A DNA stretch of 13,312 nucleotides, taken from assembly GCA_035627835.1 (NCBI GenBank), contig DASPKX010000096.1, positions 1 through 13,312 on the forward strand, in the 5' to 3' direction. This DNA comes from DASPKX01 sp035627835. GTDB lineage: Bacteria; Verrucomicrobiota; Verrucomicrobiia; Limisphaerales; SXQI01. Numbering within the stretch: the stretch's first letter is position 1; the number at the start of each line of letters is the position of its first letter. The translations under genes were made by a program, and so were the position numbers. This document shows positions 6,857 to 13,312 of this stretch, in pieces. The notes under the pieces were generated by a model. The model had not been told where the DNA came from. It was given only the letters and a program-made list of their open reading frames with translations, and did no database searches.

Positions 6857-9800
6857 GTGCAAGAGCCCACGCCATCGGAAAAAGCCCGTTGCCGAAAGTG
6901 CGGATCTCAGATGAGCGATGCTGCTTCAGACGGGATTTGCCCCCGGTGTGTTTTGGAGGCAGCCCTACTCGGGCCCCCGGAGGAATTGGAAGCCGCCCTT
7001 GAACTCCCTGTAATTGGCCGGCGAATTGGCGAATACGAAATCCTGGGTGAAATCGCGCGCGGGGGGATGGGGATCGTGTTTCGCGCACGGCAACAGCGGC
7101 CCCAACGGATTGTTGCGTTAAAAGTGATTGCGTGCGGCGAGCTGGCGACTCCTCGGATGATCGACCGCTTCCGCATTGAAGCGCAGGCTGCAGCCCGCCT
7201 GGACCATCCGAACATCGTGCCGATCTATGAGGTGGGGCACGACAAGGGGTGGCATTTCTTCTCGATGCGCCTGATCGAGGGCTGCACGTTGCAGGATAAG
7301 GTCCGCGGCGAGCCGCTCCCCCCGCGTGAAGCCGCGCAATTGATGGTAACGATTGCGCGAGCGGTCCATCACGCTCACGAACGGGGCGTTCTGCACCGGG
7401 ACTTGAAGTTGACGAACATCCTGCTCGACGCAAAGGGAGAGCCGCATCTCACCGATTTCGGGTTGGCTAAAATGGTTGAAGGAAGCCTCGACCTCACCGC
7501 GTCGAATGCCGCTTTGGGCACTCCAGCCTACATGGCTCCTGAGCAGGCGCTCGGCAGCAGCGATGTGACGTTGAGCGCGGACGTGTACGGCCTGGGCGCT
7601 GTCCTCTACGAGATGCTGACGGGCCGTCCCCCGTTCGTCGCCCCAACCGCGCACGCGCTAATGCGCATGCTGGTTGAAACGGAGCCGATCCCTCCATCCC
7701 AAGTTCACAATAAGCAACGCCGTTCAGGCTTGCGGCGCTCGCTGCAAAGCGCGGCGGTGGGGAAACAGCGGATTGACCAGCTTCTTGCCTCATCGGCCTC
7801 AGCGAACGCCCTATTTTCGGACCTGGACGCGATTTGCCTTAAGTGCCTGGAGAAAGAGCCGACCCTTCGATACACCACTGCCGCCGCTCTGGCCGCCGAT
7901 CTCGAACTCGCTTTGCGAGGGGAAACCATCGTTGCCAAACCAAGCACCACCACTCAGCGGTGCCGAAAATGGATGCAGCGGAATCCGGGGAAAGTCGCGG
8001 TCGCGCTGGGGTTCACGTGCCTGTTGATCACGGCGACGGTCGTCAGCGCCTGGCAAGCTTTGCGGGCCACCGCCGCCGAGCGTGAGCAAACCCAATTGCG
8101 CGTCGCTGAGGAGCGAGCGCGTCGGGCTGCTGAGGCGCAAACCTACGCGGCCGACATCAATCTTGCCCAGCAAAGCCTTGCGCAAAACAACCTGGGCCGC
8201 GCTCGTGACTTGCTGCTGCTGCATCGGCCGCAGCCCGGCGAGCCGGACCTGCGAGAATGGGAGTGGCGGCATCTCCTGCACCAGTCCCAAAGTGACGCGG
8301 CCTTTGAGCTGCGTGGCTTCCCGCAGTCGGTCACATCCATGGACGTCAGCAGGAATGGCCGCTTCCTCGCTGCTGGCCACGGGGTAGGCGGTGGATTGGT
8401 CGTATTCGATCTTACAGCGCGCAAGGAAGTGTTTCGTCAGCAGAGTGAATTCAGTCGCGTCTATTGCGCTTTTGCGGCCACTCCATCGAGATCATTGCTC
8501 GCCTATACGGCTTCCACTGGGAGCGACCCGGCGCGTCCCAGGCATTTCGTTCGATTTTGGGATCCTGAAGGTCAGCCGGTCCCTGCCGGAATCGAGTTGC
8601 CTGGCCGCTGTGATCGCATCGCCATCTCCCCTGACGAGCGCACACTGCTCACCATCGTGCAGGGCGCAAATAACCAAATCATCCTTTGGGACCTGCCTAC
8701 CGGCGCGATGCGGGCCGCCTGGCCTTTTCAACCGCAAGGGGACACGGTTCTGACGCATTCGGCGGACTTGAGCACAGCCCTTGTCGCTGAAGTTGGAGGC
8801 CGTCTCCGGCGCCTGAATTTGCGCGATGGCTCAACGGTGTGGGACATCGTGGCGACCGCTGAACGGCTCACCGCCATTGGGCTTTCATCCGATGGCAAGG
8901 TTGTGGCTACGGCCGCAGGGTACGGTGACTCGACGATCCGGCTGTGGTCAGGGGACACCGGCAAGGCGATTGGCAAGCTCGAGGGGCACTCCGGTTACGC
9001 TCACCATCTCGCCTTCATGGCCGGGGACACGCGTCTTGTTTCAGCCAGCTCAGACCAAACGCTCCGTGTGTGGGATCTCGCCAGTCAGGAATCGCTGAGC
9101 GTGTTGCGCGGGCATCAACAGGAGGTCTGGCGTTTTGCTCTCCTGCCAAACGAGCAAACGCTTGTGAGCGGCAGCAAGGATGGGGTCATCCTTGGCTGGG
9201 ATCTCAAACGCAGGGCAGCAAGGCGTGGCCGCACAATCCTGCCGCACGCAAGCCATGCGTGGGCCTTTGAATCCGATGGCAAAGCCGTTCTGTTAGCCCA
9301 GCAGGATGGTGTGGTTTCTCGGTGGTCAGGCCCGCAATTTGATGAGAGCCGCGTTCTCTGGAATTTCGGCACGAATATTGTCGAAGCTGCCTTCAGTGGG
9401 GATGCAGCCCGACTCGCCGTTCAGTTGCCTGGCCGGGTTGCGGCGATCCTGGACCTGCGCGGAGAGCGTTTGATCTCGCAGTTCCCTCTGCCGCCGGGGA
9501 GTTCGCAGATAACCGATCTCAACCATTCCGGGGATCTTTTGCACATCGGCAACTACGAGGATCCCGACAACTACGAGTGGGATATCGCTGCGAATGAGCC
9601 AACGCAGGTCTGGCACGCCACCGGCCCGGGATACGCTGACTCCGCGCTCTCTCCGAGCGGTCGCTGGCGCCTTGTTCCCAACGTCACCGGGGGCATTACC
9701 GTGCGCGATCTCGTTGGCCGCACGACCCGTTTCGAGCAGCTTGGCATCACCCAAACGGATGCAGCTGCCTTTGCGCACGACGATTCGTTGGTTGCTGTCA

Positions 9801-10117
9801 CCAGTTTGGAAGGGTACGTCGGCCTTTGGGAGTGGCCCTCAGCGCGGCCGGTCGGAACCCTGCGCGGCTTTCTGCAGGGCGCGCATTCAGCCGTCTTTTT
9901 CGGCAGAGGCAGACGCCTGGCTGCAGGCAGCAATGGCAGGCAAGCCCTCAAAATTTGGGATTTGGCTACCTGGCGCGAACTGATCACCCTCGAAGGGGAA
10001 GGCTCAATGTTTTTGCGAATCCGCTACTCCGCTGACGAGAAAACCTTGGGAGCCCGCAATTCCAAGGGATACGTTCATCTTTGGCACGCTCCGACGCTGT
10101 CCGAGCTAGGCCAATGA
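6857..10117 (+). CDS. Membrane-anchored Ser/Thr protein kinase with WD40 repeats
   Basis: The 1086-residue protein is a Hanks-type serine/threonine kinase. A four-cysteine zinc-ribbon-like start (C12, C15, C28, C31) leads to the kinase domain at about 60-355. The domain shows the glycine loop GEIARGGMGIVF (64-75), VALK with Lys89, HRDLKLTN with catalytic Asp182, DFG at 200-202 and APE at 227-229. The Lys-Leu-Thr-Asn form replaces the more usual Lys-Pro-x-Asn. A stretch of about 35 residues before DLDAICLKCLEKEP looks inserted. One membrane span follows (about 379-399), then a charged helical linker and REWEWRHLLHQ (467-476), a motif common in this family. The rest is a WD40-type propeller, clearest at 709-740 (GHSGYAHH to RVWDL) and 752-783 (GHQQEVWR to GWDL). 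The kinase would be cytoplasmic and the propeller extracytoplasmic. The GTG start lies 3 nt after the sigma factor stop. Its targets may include that sigma factor; this is inference. Confidence 0.93.
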   Translation: MQEPTPSEKARCRKCGSQMSDAASDGICPRCVLEAALLGPPEELEAALELPVIGRRIGEYEILGEIARGGMGIVFRARQQRPQRIVALKVIACGELATPRMIDRFRIEAQAAARLDHPNIVPIYEVGHDKGWHFFSMRLIEGCTLQDKVRGEPLPPREAAQLMVTIARAVHHAHERGVLHRDLKLTNILLDAKGEPHLTDFGLAKMVEGSLDLTASNAALGTPAYMAPEQALGSSDVTLSADVYGLGAVLYEMLTGRPPFVAPTAHALMRMLVETEPIPPSQVHNKQRRSGLRRSLQSAAVGKQRIDQLLASSASANALFSDLDAICLKCLEKEPTLRYTTAAALAADLELALRGETIVAKPSTTTQRCRKWMQRNPGKVAVALGFTCLLITATVVSAWQALRATAAEREQTQLRVAEERARRAAEAQTYAADINLAQQSLAQNNLGRARDLLLLHRPQPGEPDLREWEWRHLLHQSQSDAAFELRGFPQSVTSMDVSRNGRFLAAGHGVGGGLVVFDLTARKEVFRQQSEFSRVYCAFAATPSRSLLAYTASTGSDPARPRHFVRFWDPEGQPVPAGIELPGRCDRIAISPDERTLLTIVQGANNQIILWDLPTGAMRAAWPFQPQGDTVLTHSADLSTALVAEVGGRLRRLNLRDGSTVWDIVATAERLTAIGLSSDGKVVATAAGYGDSTIRLWSGDTGKAIGKLEGHSGYAHHLAFMAGDTRLVSASSDQTLRVWDLASQESLSVLRGHQQEVWRFALLPNEQTLVSGSKDGVILGWDLKRRAARRGRTILPHASHAWAFESDGKAVLLAQQDGVVSRWSGPQFDESRVLWNFGTNIVEAAFSGDAARLAVQLPGRVAAILDLRGERLISQFPLPPGSSQITDLNHSGDLLHIGNYEDPDNYEWDIAANEPTQVWHATGPGYADSALSPSGRWRLVPNVTGGITVRDLVGRTTRFEQLGITQTDAAAFAHDDSLVAVTSLEGYVGLWEWPSARPVGTLRGFLQGAHSAVFFGRGRRLAAGSNGRQALKIWDLATWRELITLEGEGSMFLRIRYSADEKTLGARNSKGYVHLWHAPTLSELGQ

Positions 10118-10152
10118 TGCGCTGAACAGCCGTTCGTTCCGAACTCTTCACT

Positions 10153-10179
10153 GCATTGCCTCCTGCGCGCTCGCAATGC
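10153..10179 (+). repeat. Inverted repeat between kinase and beta-helix genes
   Basis: GCATTGC at 10153-10159 is complementary to GCAATGC at 10173-10179 across a 13-base loop. It lies 36 nt after the kinase stop codon and could mark the transcript end, but no T run follows. It overlaps an ATG at 10176 that is in frame with the next gene, which makes that ATG an unlikely start. Confidence 0.3.
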
Positions 10180-10220
10180 GTTTCACCGTTCAGTTGCAGG
10201 GCGCTGAGATAATTTCGTTT

Positions 10221-10265
10221 TTCGCAAAACTTCTGTTCCGAAAAGGCTCAGGAAGAGGTGAACAG
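10221..10265 (+). promoter_or_regulatory. Shared 45-nt leader, copy 1
   Basis: This 45-nt segment aligns without gaps to 12252-12296, upstream of the paralogous gene. The last 21 bases (10245-10265, beginning GGCTCAGGAAGAGG) are identical, and the first 10 differ at one base. It ends 30 nt before the ATG at 10296, compared with 32 nt in the other copy. The purine-rich core is too far from the ATG to be its ribosome binding site, so a promoter part, operator or leader RNA element is more likely. It may also be simple relic homology from duplication. Confidence 0.5.
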
Positions 10266-10295
10266 AAGGTCAAAAACAATTTACAAACCAGACAA

Positions 10296-12128
10296 ATGAG
10301 AATCACATCCAAAATCATGCTCGCCTCGGCAAGTCTGTTGCTGGCGGCACAGGCTCACGCAATTGAAGTTCAGAACGCCAACGGCTCTGGCCCTGGCTCG
10401 CTCCGCCAGGCCATCATCGATGCCCCGGCCGGCGAAATCATCACCTTTGCCGAATCGCTCGAAGGGCAGACAATTACTGTGGGCTACCCTTGGTTGCTGT
10501 TGGACAAAAACATAACCATCCAAGGCCCTGGCGCCTCGCTGCTGACCATCCAAAACGCCGGCGGTGTCCGCGTGCTGGAGATCAAGAACAATGCGCATGC
10601 CAACATCTCCGGCGTGACCATCAGCAAGGGAAACGAGATTGACTTCACCGGTGGCGGGATCTTGGTCCAAGGCGGTTCGCGGCTGGAATTGCGCGATTCC
10701 GTTCTGGCGCAGAATGAGTCGCGGAACGGCGGTGGCATTAGCATTGTTGAAGGCGCGGGAGCCTTGATCGAAGGATGCGCTTTCATTGGCAACAAAGCTA
10801 ACAACGGGGGCGCGATCATCAACGCAGGGGCCACAATAGTGCGGAATTCGACCTTTTCTGGAAACACAGCTTTCGGATGGGGTTCGGCAATTCGCAATTA
10901 TGGCGAGGTCACAATCGATCATTGCACGTTTGCGCTCTCCAACCCTGACTCGATTAATGGCGCCCACTCTGTCCTCCGGAATGATCCCGGCGCGCGCATG
11001 CTGATTAGCAATTCAGTGATTGGGGAGAACCGCATGCGCGCGGAAGGTGTAACTTCAGACAATGAGGGCGTGATGGAGGTCTCAGGCGCCAACTTCTGCA
11101 CCCGGGAGGCTATCCCAGGCTTTACGCTCGTTCCTACCACTGGCAACGGTGGTTTAAACCTCGGGCCTCTCCTGCTCAATGGCGATACTCCTGTGCATCC
11201 GCTTCTTGCGAACAGCGTGGCCATCGATGCCGCCGTGAACTCAACGATCGGCGTCGATCAAATCGGCACACGCCGCCCGTTTGGCGCTGCCAATGACGCT
11301 GGCGCGGTCGAATACTGGGTCAATACGCCGCCCACTCTTATCGCCGTCACGGGCGGCGCCATGGAGTGCATCCCGGCGACCGGGATCCCTCTGGCTGTGA
11401 CCATTGGCGTCATTGACGCTAATCCAGACCAAAGCGTGATCCTGACGCTCAAGCAAGGCGATCAGACGCTCTCCCAGCGCACGGTGCAGCCACCGGTGGA
11501 CACCTACATCAGCTTCGAAGAGTTGGTCTTCCTTCCAGGCGAGCACCACCTCACGATTGAGGCAACGGATGGTTTCGACACTTCGACCTCGGAAGTCGTT
11601 CTGATCCTTGGCGCGGACGCCCCTCCGCAATTCACAAGCGTTCCGGGTAACGTGAGCATCGAGACGGCTGATCCGCTTGGCGCAGTTGTGACTTACGAGG
11701 CAGCTCACGCCGCTGACGCCTGCGGCCCCGTGACGATCAGCCACTCCCTTGCTTCCGGAAGCCTCTTTCCGATTGGGACCACCACGGTCACTTGCACTGC
11801 CACAGACGCGGCAGGCCAACAAGTGACCGCCACATTCACGGTGACCGTCACGCACAAAGCCCCGCCGACCATCGCGGAACAGATCAACTCCCTGATTGGC
11901 CAAGTCGCGGCGCTGTCCGCTGATCGTAATGTGACAGGTTCGCTTGCCGCCCAATTGTCCGTCGCCCAGGCAGCGCATGCCCGCAACAACGCTAAAATCG
12001 CCGCCCAACACCTGGTGAACTTCGAGCGGAGCGTTGAGCGTCTCGCGCAGAAAGGCCAACTCACTGCCCAGCAAAGCGCCAGCCTGCTCCAAAAGGCCCA
12101 AGCCATCCGCGCAGCGCTCGGGCACTAA
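10296..12128 (+). CDS. Secreted parallel beta-helix protein with HYR and helical C-terminal domains
   Basis: This 610-residue exported protein is probably a surface or extracellular structural or binding protein. A signal peptide (MRITSKIMLASASLLLAAQAHA) precedes the family motif GPGSLRQAI (32-40). A right-handed beta-helix of short strand repeats covers about 50-290 (for example SGVTIS, GGGILVQGG, IVRNSTFSGN). It ends in the conserved NSVAIDAAV to RRPFGAANDAGAVEY segment (306-340) seen in choice-of-anchor Q type proteins. A linker domain (about 345-440) is followed by an HYR-like Ig-fold domain (about 444-520, with FPIGTTTVTCTATDAAG). An alpha-helical tail (about 523-610, LVNFERSVERLAQKGQLTAQQ) resembles FIMAH domains. 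The ATG at 10296 is preferred to the in-frame ATG at 10176, because the signal peptide starts there and because the paralogue has a stop upstream of its equivalent ATG. No catalytic residues are evident. Confidence 0.85.
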   Translation: MRITSKIMLASASLLLAAQAHAIEVQNANGSGPGSLRQAIIDAPAGEIITFAESLEGQTITVGYPWLLLDKNITIQGPGASLLTIQNAGGVRVLEIKNNAHANISGVTISKGNEIDFTGGGILVQGGSRLELRDSVLAQNESRNGGGISIVEGAGALIEGCAFIGNKANNGGAIINAGATIVRNSTFSGNTAFGWGSAIRNYGEVTIDHCTFALSNPDSINGAHSVLRNDPGARMLISNSVIGENRMRAEGVTSDNEGVMEVSGANFCTREAIPGFTLVPTTGNGGLNLGPLLLNGDTPVHPLLANSVAIDAAVNSTIGVDQIGTRRPFGAANDAGAVEYWVNTPPTLIAVTGGAMECIPATGIPLAVTIGVIDANPDQSVILTLKQGDQTLSQRTVQPPVDTYISFEELVFLPGEHHLTIEATDGFDTSTSEVVLILGADAPPQFTSVPGNVSIETADPLGAVVTYEAAHAADACGPVTISHSLASGSLFPIGTTTVTCTATDAAGQQVTATFTVTVTHKAPPTIAEQINSLIGQVAALSADRNVTGSLAAQLSVAQAAHARNNAKIAAQHLVNFERSVERLAQKGQLTAQQSASLLQKAQAIRAALGH

Positions 12129-12143
12129 GCGGCCACATCCACC

Positions 12144-12178
12144 AAACGCGCGCCTCTAACGGGGCGCGCGTTTTTTTT
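12144..12178 (+). terminator. Strong Rho-independent terminator
   Basis: AAACGCGCGCC at 12144-12154 pairs perfectly with GGCGCGCGTTT at 12163-12173 around an eight-base loop. The run of eight T at 12171-12178 follows directly. It begins 15 nt after the stop codon of the beta-helix gene and should end its transcript, separating it from the paralogue. Confidence 0.9.
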
Positions 12179-12183
12179 GAACT

Positions 12184-12218
12184 GGCTCAGGCAGAATGTG
12201 AGGGAGCGTCCCGCTCTC
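12184..12218 (+). repeat. Imperfect third copy of the leader core followed by a small hairpin
   Basis: The bases from 12184 (GGCTCAGGCAGAATGTGAG) resemble the 21-nt core of the shared leader, with one substitution and a small indel. They run into GGGAGCG (12202-12208), which pairs with CGCTCTC (12212-12218) around a TCC loop, with G-U pairs. This may be a fragment of a dispersed repeat rather than a working site. Confidence 0.3.
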
Positions 12219-12251
12219 TGCTCGTCCGCGCGGCTCAATAAAAATTCGAAG

Positions 12252-12296
12252 TTCGCGAAACTTTGTAATCCAGACGGCTCAGGAAGAGGTGAACAG
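12252..12296 (+). promoter_or_regulatory. Shared 45-nt leader, copy 2
   Basis: This aligns without gaps to 10221-10265. Bases 12276-12296 are identical to 10245-10265, and the block ends 32 nt before the ATG at 12329. A stop codon (12302-12304) in frame with that ATG shows that the leader is not translated as part of this protein. Confidence 0.5.
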
Positions 12297-12328
12297 GAAA
12301 ATAAAATTCACCCTTTCAAACTCTGCTT

Positions 12329-13312
12329 ATGAAATTCTCCGCAATGATGCTCGTCTCGGCCGGTCTATTGATGGCTGCTCAAACCGAGGCAGTCGAAGTC
12401 CAAAACACCAACGATTCGGGCCCTGGGTCGCTTCGGCAGGCTGTTCTGGACGCGCCTGCCGGTGACACCATCACCTTTGCTCCCGAGCTTTCGGGCCAGG
12501 CGATCAAGCTGACCAGCGGCTCCATCGTTATTGATAAAAATCTAACATTCGTTGGCCCTGGCGCTTCCAAGCTCAAAATTCAGCGTGATAGCGAGCTTAG
12601 TTTCCGGCTGTTCTTTGTGGTTAATTCGTCCCAGATCAGTTTCTCGGGCCTGACCTTCGCGAATGGGTCCGAAACCTTGGGTGGATCCGCTGTCCGGACC
12701 ACCGCAGGCTCCCGCTTGGAAGTCCGCGGTTGTGTGTTTTCTGACAACTTTAACTGGTATGCCGGGGCGATTCTTTCCAACGGCGAACTCTTGGTTGATG
12801 GGTGCTCTTTCGTTAATAACAGGGTGCGAAACGAGGGTGGCGCAATTTTCGCGGTGGGAGGCGTGGTCAGGAATTCCACTTTCTACGCCAACGAAGGCAG
12901 GTCAGGCGCGGCCATTTTCTCGACCGGCTCCATGGCCGTCGATCACTGCACCTTTGTCGGACACGACACAAACCCGAACGATCCCACGATTCTCAACCGC
13001 GGAGCCTTGCAAATCAGCAACTCCATTTTTGCCAACTCGGTTGCGCCAGGCATTCGCAACTCGGACTTCTCCACGTTCACGCCAACCGGGGTAAACTTCT
13101 GCACGACAGAGCCTGTTCAGGGATTTATTACGGTTCCTCTCACCGGCGAAGGCGGCCTCAACCTTGCAGCCCTTGCGTTGAACCGCGGAGAAACTCCAAC
13201 CTTCGCCCTCCTGGAGAACAGCGTGGCCATCGATGCCGCCGTGAACTCAACGATCGGCGTCGATCAAATCGGCACACGCCGCCCGTTTGGCGCTGCCAAT
13301 GACGCTGGCGCG
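12329..13312 (+). CDS. Paralogous secreted beta-helix protein, C-terminus cut off by the window edge
   Basis: The frame is open from the ATG at 12329 to the right edge, 328 codons. It parallels the preceding gene throughout. A signal peptide (MKFSAMMLVSAGLLMAAQTEA) is followed by VEVQNTNDSGPGSLRQAV and a beta-helix region with short repeats such as FSGLTFANGSE, LLVDGCSFVNNR and VVRNSTFYANEG. Then come GVNFCTTEPVQGF and the terminal NSVAIDAAV to NDAGA segment. The last 97 bases are identical to 11210-11306, although the upstream coding sequence has many differences. The HYR-like and helical C-terminal domains would be expected beyond the edge, but they cannot be seen. An in-frame stop at 12302-12304 fixes the start downstream of the shared leader. 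The upstream terminator and shared leader suggest its own promoter with the same control as its neighbour. Confidence 0.85.
   Translation, partial: MKFSAMMLVSAGLLMAAQTEAVEVQNTNDSGPGSLRQAVLDAPAGDTITFAPELSGQAIKLTSGSIVIDKNLTFVGPGASKLKIQRDSELSFRLFFVVNSSQISFSGLTFANGSETLGGSAVRTTAGSRLEVRGCVFSDNFNWYAGAILSNGELLVDGCSFVNNRVRNEGGAIFAVGGVVRNSTFYANEGRSGAAIFSTGSMAVDHCTFVGHDTNPNDPTILNRGALQISNSIFANSVAPGIRNSDFSTFTPTGVNFCTTEPVQGFITVPLTGEGGLNLAALALNRGETPTFALLENSVAIDAAVNSTIGVDQIGTRRPFGAANDAGA
13216..13312 (+). repeat. Direct repeat identical to 11210-11306 (offset 2006)
   Basis: All 97 bases match the earlier gene exactly and the repeat continues to the window edge, so its right end is unknown. The left boundary is sharp: the preceding base and much of the upstream sequence differ. 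It codes for the NSVAIDAAV to NDAGA segment in both proteins. Confidence 0.9.

Noticed and set aside
6465..7433. Minus-strand open frame of 322 codons across the sigma factor and kinase genes
   Set aside because: It is antisense to strongly supported coding sequence, very rich in Arg, Pro and Ser, and spans two genes.
10176..10295. In-frame upstream extension of the first beta-helix gene (start at ATG 10176)
   Set aside because: The extension would bury the signal peptide, runs through the conserved leader, and starts inside an inverted repeat. The paralogue has a stop in the equivalent region.
10258..10299. Short upstream ORF (GTG at 10258) ending in an ATGA overlap with the beta-helix start
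   Set aside because: The second gene copy does not keep this arrangement: its frame from the equivalent GTG runs on past the ATG, so the overlap is probably chance.
11241..12125. Minus-strand open frame of 294 codons opposite the first beta-helix gene
   Set aside because: No domain or ribosome binding site is seen; it is a mirror of the GC-rich coding strand.

Overview
The window looks like chromosomal DNA from a Verrucomicrobiota bacterium, probably of the Pedosphaera/Limisphaerales type. This is inferred from gene content, not from any marker gene. The clues are an ECF-like sigma factor followed 3 nt later by a Ser/Thr kinase carrying WD40 repeats, a secreted esterase with an N-terminal domain of the sort common in secreted Verrucomicrobiota proteins, GSLRQA-type parallel beta-helix surface proteins, and start codons that mostly lack a Shine-Dalgarno sequence. 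No rRNA, tRNA, CRISPR array, transposase or phage gene was seen.

Layout. Positions 1-3386 hold four minus-strand genes: an edge-truncated multi-pass membrane protein, a family 2 glycosyltransferase, a secreted nucleoside-hydrolase-like protein and a small single-pass membrane protein. The first two are close enough (49 nt) to share a transcript and together suggest cell-surface glycan work. Positions 3534-4142 hold a plus-strand polytopic membrane protein ending in a hairpin. A weakly supported small ORF follows (4175-4450), then a short stretch with nothing convincing. Positions 4599-5947 (minus strand) hold a secreted PAF-acetylhydrolase-like alpha/beta hydrolase whose frame breaks near 4886, separating the catalytic histidine from the nucleophile.

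Positions 6110-10117 hold the sigma factor and a 1086-residue kinase (zinc ribbon, kinase domain, one membrane span, WD40 region), translated nearly end to end. This is a plausible membrane sensor and sigma factor output pair. Positions 10296-12128 hold a complete secreted beta-helix protein with HYR and helical C-terminal domains, followed by a strong intrinsic terminator. From 12329 a paralogue begins and runs off the right edge.

The two paralogues share a 45-nt leader at nearly the same distance from their ATGs. They have clearly diverged in most of the coding sequence, yet are identical over the last 97 bp visible. That points to a co-regulated surface-protein family with recent local gene conversion. 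The sigma/kinase pair lies directly upstream, so a regulatory link to the shared leader is possible but is only an inference. No wholly new system is evident; the paralogue pair with its shared leader and the broken esterase are the best leads.
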